DNA of 64,000 bases from Merluccius polli. Its lineage: Eukaryota > Chordata > Actinopteri > Gadiformes > Merlucciidae. The position numbers were made by a program, and so were the translations under genes. A model generated the notes under the pieces. It saw nothing but the letters and a program-made list of their open reading frames with translations, did not search any database and was not told the origin of the DNA. This document shows positions 34,278-45,227 of this stretch, one piece after another (position 1 is the first letter of the stretch; each line of letters begins with the position of its first letter). Location: positions 620,001 through 684,000 of the forward strand of contig JAOPHQ010002277.1 of NCBI GenBank assembly GCA_030340625.1. Reading direction: 5' to 3'.

Positions 34278-34908
34278 CCGCCGCAGAGCAGTCTCGAATG
34301 GTCGAGGACCACATCCAGCGTCGGCATACCCGACATGGAGAGCCGATAGGAAAGAAAAAAGCAGCAAAGTGGGTTAGAAGGCGAAGCAAGTATGTGAAAG
34401 GATGGGTGAAGGAGGGATGGGTATCCCGTGACGGCCCATATGGCCGAGTGGAGCTAAAAGGGCTGATGCACCAGCTACAGGCTGGGGACGGCCCAGTGTC
34501 GAGTGGCCATGGATAACGCCGGGCCACTCCGCCCTGTTAGGAGAATACAGAAGCGACTTAAGCAGTTAGAGAAGTGGAAGGTTGTAGCTGAGTCATATCT
34601 CTCTACTGTACCTGAGGGAAGAGGTAAATTTGGGTATACTAAATTGGTCATTTCGGGTATACTTTGTGCGAAAAGAGACCCCAATGGAAATTGGGCCCCC
34701 ATTCTGACCTCAGAAAGGGGCACTTTTGCCCCAAATTGAGAAAAAGGGCCCGCTTCTGAGATCAGAGTCGGAGCCCCGTGGTATATTTGGGGTCTTGGAC
34801 TGTGCAGACATAACTTTTACATCGGGGGGCACTCTCAGCCCAACATTGACTCTTTTCTGTTTTCTCCTCAGGTAAGCCACCCAGGCTTTCAGGCCCCTTC
34901 ACTTAGGG
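34278..34908 (+). other. Unassigned region; possible gag-like basic frames
   Basis: Two overlapping frames (34262-34516 and 34503-34739) are basic, with KKKAAKWVRRRSKYVKGW and PVRRIQKRLKQLEKW. They could be a retroviral matrix remnant, but I recognise no family. From about 34690 GGGGCACTTTT-type motifs appear, so sequence related to the following arrays may begin here. A CTTTTCTGTTTTCTCCTCAG acceptor-like site ends at 34872. Confidence 0.3.
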
Positions 34909-35228
34909 CCACGCCCCATTCACTTTGGGGCACTTTGGAGTAAATACGGGGCACTTTTAACAGAACTTCGCCGTGATTGGCCGGAGGTGTCCCGGGGCCA
35001 CGCCCCATTCACTTTGGGGCACTTTGGAGTAAATACGGGGCACTTTTAACTGAACTTCGCCGGGACTGGCAGGAGGTGTCCCGGGGCCACGCCCCATTCA
35101 CTTTGGGGCACTTTGGAGTAAATTCGGGGCACTTTTAACTGAACTTCGCCGGGATTGGCAGGAGGTGTCCCGGGGCCACGCCCCTTCGCTTTGGGGCACT
35201 TTGGAGTAAATACAGGGCACTTTTAACA
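34909..35228. repeat. Array A-left: about 3.6 units of 88 bp
   Basis: Each unit contains GGGCCACGCCCCATTCACTT, three direct GGGGCACTTT motifs, a GGAGTAAATAC core and GGCCGGAGGTGTCCCGG. The orientation is opposite to array A-right at 47373-47800. The last unit is cut after AACAGA. Confidence 0.95.
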
Positions 35229-37935
35229 GATTGACCCCAGGGCCACCAGATTCGAGTCTGAATCTTTAATATGTCGTTCGGGGGCTCTAGACGAGCGGAC
35301 GGACGTCTGAACCGTGCCGCTCGGACCTGTACTTTTCGATGGGCGGGGCTTTGATCGCTCGCCTTTTCCTCCCTTTGAGTGCTCGCCGTTGCCGCAAAAA
35401 TGGACCGAACCACGTTAAATTTGGCCTGCGGCCCTCCCATGAGGCCCTGATCAGTCTCCCAGAGTCCCAACTCTGTAGACCAACAGCAAAGCCAAGTAGC
35501 TCTGTGGTGGTCGTATCGCAACGTGGCGAAAAGATCCTAGCTGAAGGTCCTCTGGCGCACGACATAGTCAAAAATCTGGCAGAAATTAGCCTCCAAAAGC
35601 TTTCCTGACCTTGGGTGACCTTTTTGACCTCACTTCATTTTGGGGCACTTCTCTCAATTGGAAAGTGTCCCAATTTTACTATGGCTGACCTTTGACACTT
35701 GGGAAGGCCGCACGGGTCTGAAACTCTTGACCGTGGATGAGCCTTTGCTCCTGAGACGCACACCCAGTTTTCAGACTCCTGGCTTAAAGCGTTTAGGAAT
35801 TATGCTGAAATAGACAGTAAAAAAGAGGCCGTGTGTCAAAGGTCATGGCTGACCTATGACACTTGGGAAGGCCGCACGGGTCTGAAACTCTAGACCGTGG
35901 ATGAGCCTTTGCTCCTGAGACGCACACCCAGTTTTCAGACTCCTGGCTTAAAGCGTTTAGGAATTATGCTGAAATAGACAGTAAAAAAGAGGCAGTGTGT
36001 CAAAGGTCATGGCTGACCTGACCCAAAAAAGTGTCCCAAATTTACTCCTTCATTTTCGGACACTTTTGCCTAGAGAAAAGTGTCCCAAATTTACTCCTTC
36101 ATTTTCGGACACTTTTGCGTAGAAAGAAAAGTGTCGCCATGCGGCGACCTTTGACCCCAGGGCTACCAGATTCGCAACAGAGGGTCCTCCAGAGCCACTG
36201 AACGATAATCTGTAAAAAAAAAATCCCCAAAATCCTCTGGATTTTTTTTTTGCTCTTTTCCCATAAAATCCACACAGAAGCCTGTCAGACTCAAGGCCTC
36301 TAACACCCTTTGGTCAGAGTGTTTATGTTGGAGGATTTTTTTTTCTAGAGGTCGCAGGAGTCTGAATTTTTTATATGTCGTTCGGGGGCTCTAGTCGAGC
36401 GGACGGACGTCCGAACCGTGCCGCTCGGACCTGTACTTTTCGATGGGCGGGGCTTTGATCGCTCGCCTTTTCCTCCCTTTGAGTGCTCGCCGTTGCCGCA
36501 AAAATGGACCGAACCACGTCAAATTTGGCCTGCGGCCCTCCCATGAGGCCCTGATCAGTCTCCCAGAGTCCCAACTCTGTAGACCAACAGCAAAGCCAAG
36601 TAGCTCTGTGGTGGTCGTATCGCAACGTGGCGAAAAGATCCTAGCTGAAGGTCCTCTGGCGCACGACATAGTCAAAAATCTGGCAGAAATTAGCCTCCAA
36701 AAGCTTTCCTGACCTTGGGTGACCTTTTTGACCTCACTTCATTTTGGGGCACTTCTCTCAATTGGAAAGTGTCCCAATTTTACTATGGCTGACCTTTGAC
36801 ACTTGGGAAGGCCGCACGGGTCTGAAACTCTTGACCGTGGATGAGCCTTTGCTCCTGAGACGCACACCCAGTTTTCAGACTCCTGGCTTAAAGCGTTTAG
36901 GAATTATGCTGAAATAGACAGTAAAAAAGAGGCCGTGTGTCAAAGGTCATGGCTGACCTATGACACTTGGGAAGGCCGCACGGGTCTGAAACTCTAGACC
37001 GTGGATGAGCCTTTGCTCCTGAGACGCACACCCAGTTTTCAGACTCCTGGCTTAAAGCGTTTAGGAATTATGCTGAAATAGACAGTAAAAAAGAGGCAGT
37101 GTGTCAAAGGTCATGGCTGACCTGACCCAAAAAAGTGTCCCAAATTTACTCCTTCATTTTCGGACACTTTTGCCTAGAGAAAAGTGTCCCAAATTTACTC
37201 CTTCATTTTCTGACACTTTTGCGTAGAAAGAAAAGTGTCGCCATGCGGCGACCTTTGACCCCAGGGCTACCAGATTCGCAACAGAGGGTCCTCCAGAGCC
37301 ACTGAACGATAATCTGTAAAAAAAAAATCCCCAAAATCCTCTGGATTTTTTTTTTGCTCTTTTCCCATAAAATCCACACAGAAGCCTGTCAGACTCAAGG
37401 CCTCTAACACCCTTTGGTCAGAGTGTTTATGTTGGAGGATTTTTTTTTCTAGAGGTCGCAGGAGTCTGAATTTTTTATATGTCGTTCGGGGGCTCTAGTC
37501 GAGCGGACGGACGTCCGAACCGTGCCGCTTGGACCTGTACTTTTCGATGGGCGGGGCTTTGATCGCTCGCCTTTTCCTCCCTTTGAGTGCTCGCCGTTGC
37601 CGCAAAAATGGACCGAACCACGTCAAATTTGGCCTGCGGCCCTCCCATGAGGCCCTGATCAGTCTCCCAGAGTCCCAACTCTGTAGACCAACAGCAAAGC
37701 CAAGTAGCTCTGTGGTGGTCGTATCGCAACGTGGCGAAAAGATCCTAGCTGAAGGTCCTCTGGCGCACGACATAGTCAAAAATCTGGCAGAAATTAGCCT
37801 CCAAAAGCTTTCCTGACCTTGGGTGACCTTTTTGACCTCACTTCATTTTGGGGCACTTCTCTCAATTGGAAAGTGTCCCCATTTTACTATGGCTGACCTT
37901 TGACACTTGGGAAGGCCGCACGGGTCTGAAACTCT
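35229..37935. repeat. Array B: three tandem copies of a 1104-bp repeat
   Basis: Copies begin near 35229, 36330 and 37434; the third is truncated at about 37935 and the first lacks some 60-170 bases near its start. Each full copy has an internal 135-bp duplication (CTTGGGAAGGCCGCACGGG). It also has two AAAAGTGTCCC...TTTACTCC motifs like array C and a GTCGCCATGCGGCGAC palindrome. Open frames of 84-95 codons on both strands are shared only because the copies are nearly identical. Confidence 0.95.
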
Positions 37936-38149
37936 GCAAGGTGATAACCCTAACCCTCCTATAAACCATACTGAAGTTTCAGACCCCTAGCTTAAAGCTT
38001 TCATGAGTAATTAATTGAAGAGGAGACAGTTTTCAGGAAATCACTTTGGAGACTTTTTATTAATTTATTAATTCATTTTATAATAAATAATAAATAAAAG
38101 TTACTATAAAACCCTAAACATTTCTAAAACATTTCTAAAACAATTTAAT

Positions 38150-38294
38150 ACTTAGTGCTTGTTAGTGCGTATGATCCCGAGCGCGTTTATGCCTGGCCAC
38201 GCCCCCCCGGTATTTAATAAGATGTTAAAGCGCAGAGCTCAGAAGGCAGGTAGACAGAGAACCAACACCTTTGAGGAATTAACAAGATTCAAAT
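38150..38294 (+). promoter_or_regulatory. Predicted promoter and non-coding exon 1 of the recombinase gene
   Basis: A TATA-like GGTATTTAATAAG lies at 38208-38220, after a GC-rich stretch with CCACGCCCCCC. The region ends in a strong donor (CAAAT|GTAAGT, exon end 38294). An ATG at 38222 opens a 24-codon frame that would meet a stop directly after splicing to 39086, so it is not the main start. Part of this segment (GATCCCGAGCGCGTTTATGC) recurs in the tandem repeats of the intron that follows. Confidence 0.55.
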
Positions 38295-38359
38295 GTAAGT
38301 GAACAATGCATGACTTGAATTCTTTACAGTTTATGATTAGACCGTTATTACGTGTGTGC

Positions 38360-38970
38360 TCTCCGTAGGCCTCGGCCTGTCCTCCGCTATGGACAGAATC
38401 TCCGTTTATTATTATTGCATTATTAATTATTGAACAATAACGGCGTGTCATCTTCCTAGTTGGTGAGGTTTAATCCATTATTACAAATACACAAGTTAAT
38501 CCATTTACGCGATTATGTGTTAGTGCGTTGATCCCGAGCGCGTTCATGCCTGGCCACGCGCCAGGCCTGCTTGTGCCGAGCACGTGCACAGGCCTCGGCC
38601 TGTCCTCCGCTATGGATAGAATCTCCGTTTATTATTATTGCATTATTAATTATTGAACAATAACGGCGTGTCATCTTCCTAGTTGGTGAGGATTAATTCA
38701 TTATTACAAATATACAAGTTAATCCATTTACGTAATTACATGGTAGTGCGCATGGCCCCGAGCGCGTTCATGCCTGGCCACGCGCCAGGCCTGCTTGTGC
38801 CGAGCACGTGCACAGGCCTCGGCCTGTCCTCCGCTATGGATAGAATCTCCGTTTATTATTATTGCATTATTAATTATTGAACAATAACGGCGTGTCATCT
38901 TCCTAGTTGGTGAGGTTTAATCCATTATTACAAATACACAAGTTAATCCATTTACGTGATTATGTGTTAG
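38360..38970. repeat. Tandem repeat of about 225 bp in intron 1
   Basis: Three copies share GCCTCGGCCTGTCCTCCGCT, then TTATTATTATTGCATTATT and CGTGTCATCTTCCTAGTTGG. The second and third also hold copies of the promoter-proximal block (GATCCCGAGCGCGTTCATGC) found before exon 1. Confidence 0.9.
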
Positions 38971-39085
38971 TGCCCTCTCAGGCCTGTGTGTGATCTGATC
39001 TTTAATTCATTATAACAAATATACATTTGTTATCTAGTTTAGTTAATCAATTACGTATTTAACTAATATCTCATGACTTTTACAG

Positions 39086-41366
39086 ATGACTAAACCCAAG
39101 ACCATCGCAGAGTGCCCAATCTGTGGCAAGGTGCTCCTGCTAATAGCCAAGCATCTCAGGGAGATCCACGCCCTAAAGAACGTCCGGGAGAGGGCTATCA
39201 TCAATCAACTGGCCACCGGCCGGACTGTGGTCCCCCCCGGACCTTGCCCCTTTCCCGGATGTTCTCCCCATCTCCTTCACGTGGAGAAACACTTGAGGAC
39301 CCACACAGAGACATACACAAGAGCAACGGTGGATCGGGCGATCAAGGCCCTCAAGCGCACTGCAGCTATCAACCAGCTGGCGGCCTTGAGGGCCACCGCT
39401 CCCTATCCACCCATGGTCAGCCACCTTGACCAGCAGGAGGACCAGGCCCAGCAGCCTGACCCGGAGGCGGGCGTCAGCATGTGCATGAAGCGCACGTGCA
39501 TCAATACCCGCCTCCGGGTCCGTGAGCTGGAGAGGGAGCTGCTGGACGTCCATACCGTGAGTGAAAGAAGAATACATAGCAATTATGCATTCTTTCCATG
39601 ATCAATGTATTTAAATAAATTACAGTGTCATTAATTTGCTGTCCTGTTTTCTCTTGCTGTTTGTTTTGTCCCTCTGCAGAGGCTGGTCCAGTTGCAGGCT
39701 GTTGCGGTCCAGTTGCCTCGCCGACCTCGCCTCGACCTCTTTCCATGATCTATTCTTCATGATTTATTTCAATAAATTACAGTGTCATTAATTTGCTGTT
39801 TTCTCTTTCTTCTTATTTCTCTCTTTTCTCTTGCTGTTTGTTTTTTCTCTCTGCAGAGGCAGCCCCAGCCCCAGAGGAGGAGGAGGAGGAGGAGGCAGCC
39901 CCAGCCCCAGAGGAGGAGGAGGAGGAGGAGGAGGCAGCCCCAGCCCCAGAGGAGGAGGAGGAGGAGGAGGCAGCCCCAGCCCCAGAGGAGGAGGAGGAGG
40001 AGGAGGAGGCAGCCCCAGCCCCAGAGGAGGAGGAGGAGGAGGCAGCCCCAGCCCCGGAGGAGGAGGAGCCGCCGCCGCCCCCGGCAACGGCCCCGCCCCC
40101 GGCAACGGCCCCGCCCCCGGCAACGGCCCCGCCCCCGGCAACGGCCCCGGCCCTGGCAACGGCAACGGCCCCGGCAACGGCCCCGGCAACGGCCCCGGCA
40201 AAGGCAAAGGCAAAGCGGAAACTCACATTTGGCGATAATGGGGTGAGAAGATAATTGATTAGTTGTTATTATTATTATTATTATGTTATTGTCAGACAGA
40301 ACCATCATCATCATCATAATCATCACAATCATAATTGATTAGTGTAATACATAATCATTTTGCCCAAGGCCAAAGTATGTAACTTAATCATGTCTTGTTG
40401 TTGTTTTTCTCTCTACCCAGAAAAAAAGAAAGCTGCAAGCTGCGGAGGAGGAGGAAGAAGAAGAAGAAGAAGAAGAAGAAGAAGAGGATGGAGGAGGAGG
40501 AGGCACCAGGGATGAGGTGAGTGGAATGGATTAGTTCATCAATAATTTTACAAATCTTTACCAAGTGTGGAACCAATGAGGAAATGCGGTCATGCAGAAG
40601 TGGTGTTAATTATGTTTGTTTTTCGCGCAGTCGGCCTCGATGGTGTTGTCAACCCTATTAAAGGGGAAGAGCAGGGGCTCTAAGCTCCGCAATATTAAAT
40701 TTGGGACCTCCATGGGTAAGAAATAACACATTGTGTATTTGTGCAGGTGTGTGAAGTGTTTTCACGCTACATTCCTCATCATGTGTTGCATCTTTACAGA
40801 CACTTACATGGAGGAATATGGGCGATACCTTTTCTGCCCTGAAGGGACCAAAAAAATGCGCGAAAACAGCGTGTCGAAGGCCAGCCGAGCCAAGCTTTTT
40901 TTAAAGTTTTTGACGCTCGGCTGGCCTTCCATCAAATACTGGACGTGGGAGTTCATATTTAATGTCCCCCTGATAAAGACGTGAGTAGTGAATTTTTGAT
41001 GATGATAATGATGTAGTAGTACTCAAAACATATGACTGAGACTCATTACAGCCTGGTCTTTCTACAGCTACCCTGCTACGCTGAGAGCGGCTGGCCTGGC
41101 CCCAACCACAATTATTTTGTATGTGGGCCACGCCATCTCATTCCTTGAGTATTTTAGGGACACCCCGGCGAAATACTCCCGGGTGACCAACGGCCAGCTG
41201 GTCATGGTCACCCGGGAGTTAAGAAAGCTCATGCGGGATGTAAACAGGAACGTCCTTGGCCACCAGTCCCTTGTCAAGCAGGACAAAATGCTGAAACTGG
41301 TGGCCAAGGACGACCTGGCCAAGTGCCAGGTCTTGGCCAAAGCCAAGATCCCCTCTCTACTCGGTG

Positions 41367-41409
<43 letters not shown>

Positions 41410-42686
41410 GCTTGAAGTCTCATTGTCCTTTTCTCTCTTTAACTCATTTCAGCGGACATGACAGCGGCACCCCCCAGGGACCCAAAGACCCGGTACCGCT
41501 TCTTTGGATACCTGGTGGCGTACCTGGCCTCCATATACGGGCACAGGTCCGGAGTGCTGACCCGGATGCGGGTCACGGAGGTCCAGGACGCCATCGGCGA
41601 TGATGAAAAGGGCTACCTCATCAATGTAAGTATCCTTTTACTCACCTTGGGTCCTTTTCTACATTAAATACAGGCCCCAAGTTGAGAGGGGGTCTGTTGC
41701 ACACTAACGAATTGGCTGACATCTCTGCCTCCTGTCATACTTTGTCTTCTGCAGGTCATGGAGCACAAGACGGTGCGGAAGTTTGGGGTGGCCCAGATCT
41801 ACCTGGAGGCCGAGGAGTACGGGTGGTGCAGGGAGTGGCTCCGCCTGCGGCTGCGCTCCCTGCCCAGGAACGCCTACTTCTTCACCTCCTTTGGCCGGGG
41901 GGAGCCAAAAGACCTCATTAAATACTTCCGTCAAGCTTGGGGGGAGATGGGCCTCCCTGGCTCCCCAAGCTTGACGGACATCCGTTCGGCCGTGGCCACC
42001 TACGTGAGTATCAAAAACACATGATGAGGAATTGGTCAATTTGGTGCACTTTACTTCCGTTATACACATTCTTGTTTGTAAATGCCTGTCTTTTTCTTTG
42101 TTTGTAGAACTTCGAGATCAACGACACAGAGGTCCGCAGGAGCGTGAGCGAGTTTATGTGCCACGACGCGCAGACACAGGAGCGTTTTTACGCCCTACAT
42201 AAAAATTTGACGCGGGCGAAGCAGATGAGGGACCTCTTCATCTGCCTGGCACAGCAAGAGCCCTCATCTGCTTCCTCCTCCTCCGCTCCTGCTGCTGGCT
42301 CCTCCTCCTCCTCGACTCCTGCTGCTGGCTCCTCCTCCGCTCCTGCTGCTGGCTCCTCCTCCTCCTCCGCTCCTGCTGCTGGCTCCTCCTCCTCCTCCGC
42401 TCCTGCTGCTCACTCCTCCTCCGCTCCTGCTGCTGGCTCCTCCTCCTCCTCCGCTCCTGCTGCTGGCTCCTCCTCCTCCTCGACTCCTGCTGCTGGCTCC
42501 TCCTCCTCCTCCGCTCCTGCTGCTGGCTCCTCCTCCTCCTCCGCTCCTGCTGCTCGCTCCTACTCCACTCGTGCTGGCTCCAGAAACAAGCCATCAGCCA
42601 CCCAAGTGTTGGCACTAAAAGTGAAGCAAAAAGTGGGGATTTCCCCCAAAAAATTAAGGGCAATAATCTCCCTAAAACGCATTTAA
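39086..42686 (+). CDS. Spliced tyrosine recombinase with C2H2 fingers (Crypton-like)
   Basis: Tyrosine recombinases cut and rejoin DNA through a phosphotyrosine intermediate. Predicted coding exons are 39086-39556, 39859-40242, 40421-40516, 40631-40715, 40800-40980, 41068-41363, 41453-41625, 41755-42003 and 42108-42686. All introns are GT-AG and phases agree, giving 837 residues without a stop. The acceptor abuts the ATG. Residues about 10-32 (CPICGK...HLREIH) and 50-72 (CPFPGC...HLRTH) are C2H2 fingers. Residues 158-317 are Glu-rich and Pro/Ala-rich repeats with a basic KRKLTF patch. The catalytic domain spans about 330-700: Arg536 (YGHRSGV), Lys567 (EHKT), Arg639 (TDIR, with Thr where the usual HxxR His stands), His664 and Tyr673 (FMCHDAQTQERFY). 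The tail is Ser/Ala/Pro repeats ending in a basic segment. I infer a Crypton-type transposase; a domesticated host gene is the alternative. Confidence 0.8.
39600..39770 (+). pseudogene. Duplicate of the exon 3 acceptor region (decoy or terminal exon)
   Basis: The intron end and acceptor before exon 3 (39760-39858) are duplicated at 39600-39682: both have AATTACAGTGTCATTAATTTGCTGT and CTCTTGCTGTTTGTTTT before a CTCTGCAGAG site, quoted here in parts. Splicing to the upstream copy would add about 26 codons and then hit a stop near 39760. That would give a short protein holding only the zinc fingers. Confidence 0.6.
41368..41406. repeat. (CT)n microsatellite in intron 7
   Basis: A CT run of about 38 bases lies directly after the donor at 41364. 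It makes serine/leucine-rich open frames that are not coding. Confidence 0.9.
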
Positions 42687-42751
42687 ACATTTTCAGTTCT
42701 GTTCAGTTCATATATCTATTCGTGTTGTGTGTTGTTTTATATTGTATATGT

Positions 42752-42757
42752 ATTAAA
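42752..42757 (+). terminator. Candidate polyadenylation signal ATTAAA
   Basis: An ATTAAA hexamer lies 66 bases after the recombinase stop codon and is followed by a T/G-rich stretch (TTCTTTGTGTATC). It is the only good signal close to the gene end. Confidence 0.5.
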
Positions 42758-42759
42758 GT

Positions 42760-43050
42760 TCTTTGTGTATCTATAATTAAGAAAAAACATTTGGAAACTG
42801 GTCGTTGTTTGTCAATTTTTATGGGGTCAGAACAGTCTCATTAATAATGAATGCACAGAGAAGGTTTCACAAATGTATTTTGTGATTTATATATAAATTA
42901 CTCATTATTCAATGCACACACAAATGGATATCGGCATGTATAAATGTAAAATGAATCCATAAACAAAAGTAAGTTTCACCAAGTTTCAATAAGTTTCCGA
43001 AATATACCTCATTTTCGGACACCTATTTTTTAATTAGACAAAGTCTAAGT
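42760..43050. other. Unique spacer between the gene and array D
   Basis: AT-rich with no motif, apart from one CATTTTCGGACAC sequence near 43009 that matches array C. Confidence 0.6.
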
Positions 43051-43765
43051 CTGCTGGAGGCATGGAGGCCGGGACTGGGGGTGTGGGACGTTGTAGGGGG
43101 AGGCCTGGTCCGTGCCTGCCCAACCCTAACCGTGGCCCAGTACGGGTCCCGGTCCTGGTCCCCTGGGGCCTGGACCTGGGGCCCCTCATGTGGGGGTGTT
43201 GCTGGGGGGTCTGCTGGAGGCATGGAGGCCGGGACTGGGGGTGTGGGACGTTGTAGGGGGAGGCCTGGTCCGTGTGTGTCTGGGTCTGGGGGCTGGCCCA
43301 GTACGGGTCCCGGTCCTGGTCCCCTGGGGCCTGGACCTGGGGTCCCTCATGTGGGGGTGGTGCTGGGGGGTCTGCTGGAGGCATGGAGGCCGGGACTGGG
43401 GGTGTGGGACGTTGTAGGGGGAGGCCTGGTCCGTGCCTGCCCAACCCTAACCGTGGCCCAGTACGGGTCCCGGTCCTGGTCCCCTGGGGCCTGGACCTGG
43501 GGCCCCTCATGTGGGGGTGTTGCTGGGGGGTCTGCTGGAGGCATGGAGGCCGGGACTGGGGGTGTGGGACGTTGTAGGGGGAGGCCTGGTCCGTGTGTGT
43601 CTGGGTCTGGGGGCTGGCCCAGTACGGGTCCCGGTCCTGGTCCCCTGGGGCCTGGACCTGGGGTCCCTCATGTGGGGGTGTTGCTGGGGGGTCTGCTGGA
43701 GGCATGGAGGCCGGGACTGGGGGTGTGGGATGTTGTAGGGGGAGGCCTGGTCCGTGTGTGTCTGA
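43051..43765. repeat. Array D: 160/161-bp units alternating as dimers
   Basis: Units start at 43051, 43211, 43372, 43532 and 43693. Odd units contain CCTGCCCAACCCTAACCGTG and even units contain TGTGTCTGGGTCTGGGGGCT, so the true period is a dimer of about 321 bp. GC-rich. Long frames on both strands are by-products. Confidence 0.95.
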
Positions 43766-43799
43766 GGAAAAAAGAAAAGAAAAAAGAGGCAAAAACCAC

Positions 43800-45205
43800 T
43801 TCAAGTCTTGTGGACCCTCCAGGGGAGGGGGAACACGTCGCGTGTGAGGCCGAAACGGCTCACCATGTCGGACTGAATAGTGCAGCGAGTAGCCCCGAGT
43901 CTGGAGGTCTTTAGGACTCTCCAGAGGAGGGGGAACACGTCGCGTGTGAGGCCGAAACGGCTCACCATGTCGGACTGAATAGTGCAGCGAGTAGCCCCGA
44001 GTCTGGAGGTCTTTAGGACCCTCCAGAGGAGGGGGAACACGTCGCGTGTGAGGCCGAAACGGCTCACCATGTCGGAATGAATAGTGCAGCGAGTAGCCCC
44101 GAGTCTGGAGGTCTTTAGGACTCTCCAGAGGAGGGGGACCACGTCGCGTGTGAGGCCGAAACGGCTCACCATGTCGGACTGAATAGTGCAGCGAGTAGCC
44201 CCGAGTCTGGAGGTCTTTAGGACTCTCCAGAGGAGGGGGACCACGTCGCGTGTGAGGCCGAAACGGCTCACCATGTCGGACTGAATAGTGCAGCGAGTAG
44301 CCCCGAGTCTGGAGGTCTTTAGGACCCTCCAGAGGAGGGGGAACACGTCGCGTGTGAGGCCGAAACGGCTCACCATGTCGGACTGAATAGTGCAGCGAGT
44401 AGCCCCGAGTCTGGAGGTCTTTAGGACTCTCCAGAGGAGGGGGACCACGTCGCGTGTGAGGCCGAAACGGCTCACCATGTCGGACTGAATAGTGCAACGA
44501 GTAGCCCCGAGTCTGGAGGTCTTTAGGACCCTCCAGAGGAGGGGGAACACGTCGCGTGTGAGGCCGAAACGGCTCACCATGTCGGACTGAATAGTGCAGC
44601 GAGTAGCCCCGAGTCTGGAGGTCTTTAGGACCCTCCAGAGGAGGGGGAACTCGTCGCGTGTGAGGCCGAAACGGCTCACCATGTCGGACTGAATAGTGCA
44701 GCGAGTAGCCCCGAGTCTGGAGGTCTTTAGGACTCTCCAGAGGAGGGGGAACACGTCGCGTGTGAGGCCGAAACGGCTCACCATGTCGGACTGAATAGTG
44801 CAGCGAGTAGCCCCGAGTCTGGAGGTCTTTAGGACCCTCCAGAGGAGGGGGAACACGTCGCGTGTGAGGCCGAAACGGCTCACCATGTCGGAATGAATAG
44901 TGCAGCGAGTAGCCCCGAGTCTGGAGGTCTTTAGGACTCTCCAGAGGAGGGGGACCACGTCGCGTGTGAGGCCGAAACGGCTCACCATGTCGGACTGAAT
45001 AGTGCAGCGAGTAGCCCCGAGTCTGGAGGTCTTTAGGACTCTCCAGAGGAGGGGGACCACGTCGCGTGTGAGGCCGAAACGGCTCACCATGTCGGACTGA
45101 ATAGTGCAGCGAGTAGCCCCGAGTCTGGAGGTCTTTAGGACTCTCCAGAGGAGGGGGACCACGTCGCGTGTGAGGCCGAAACGGCTCACCATGTCGGACT
45201 GAATA
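43800..45205. repeat. Array E: about 14 units of 102 bp
   Basis: The unit contains GAGGCCGAAACGGCTCACCA and CAGCGAGTAGCCCCGAGTCT. The copies differ at a few sites (GAACAC or GACCAC, ACTCTCC or ACCCTCC, GGACTG or GGAATG). Because 102 is a multiple of three, two - strand frames stay open for 463 and 732 codons with a 34-residue period. I do not regard them as genes. Confidence 0.95.
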
Positions 45206-45227
45206 GTGTAGTGTAGTGGAAATAGTG

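Noticed and set aside
35135..37816. Frames of 84-128 codons repeated three times in array B
   Set aside because: Identity follows from recent tandem duplication. Both strands are equally open and no motif is recognisable.
39769..40332. Arg/Pro/Gln-rich, Gly-rich and Leu-rich frames over exon 3
   Set aside because: They are the other frames of the Glu/Pro/Ala-coding exon 3. Only the Glu-rich frame joins the neighbouring exons in phase.
42238..42690. - strand Arg/Gln-rich frame
   Set aside because: Antisense of the Ser/Ala/Pro repeats in the last recombinase exon.
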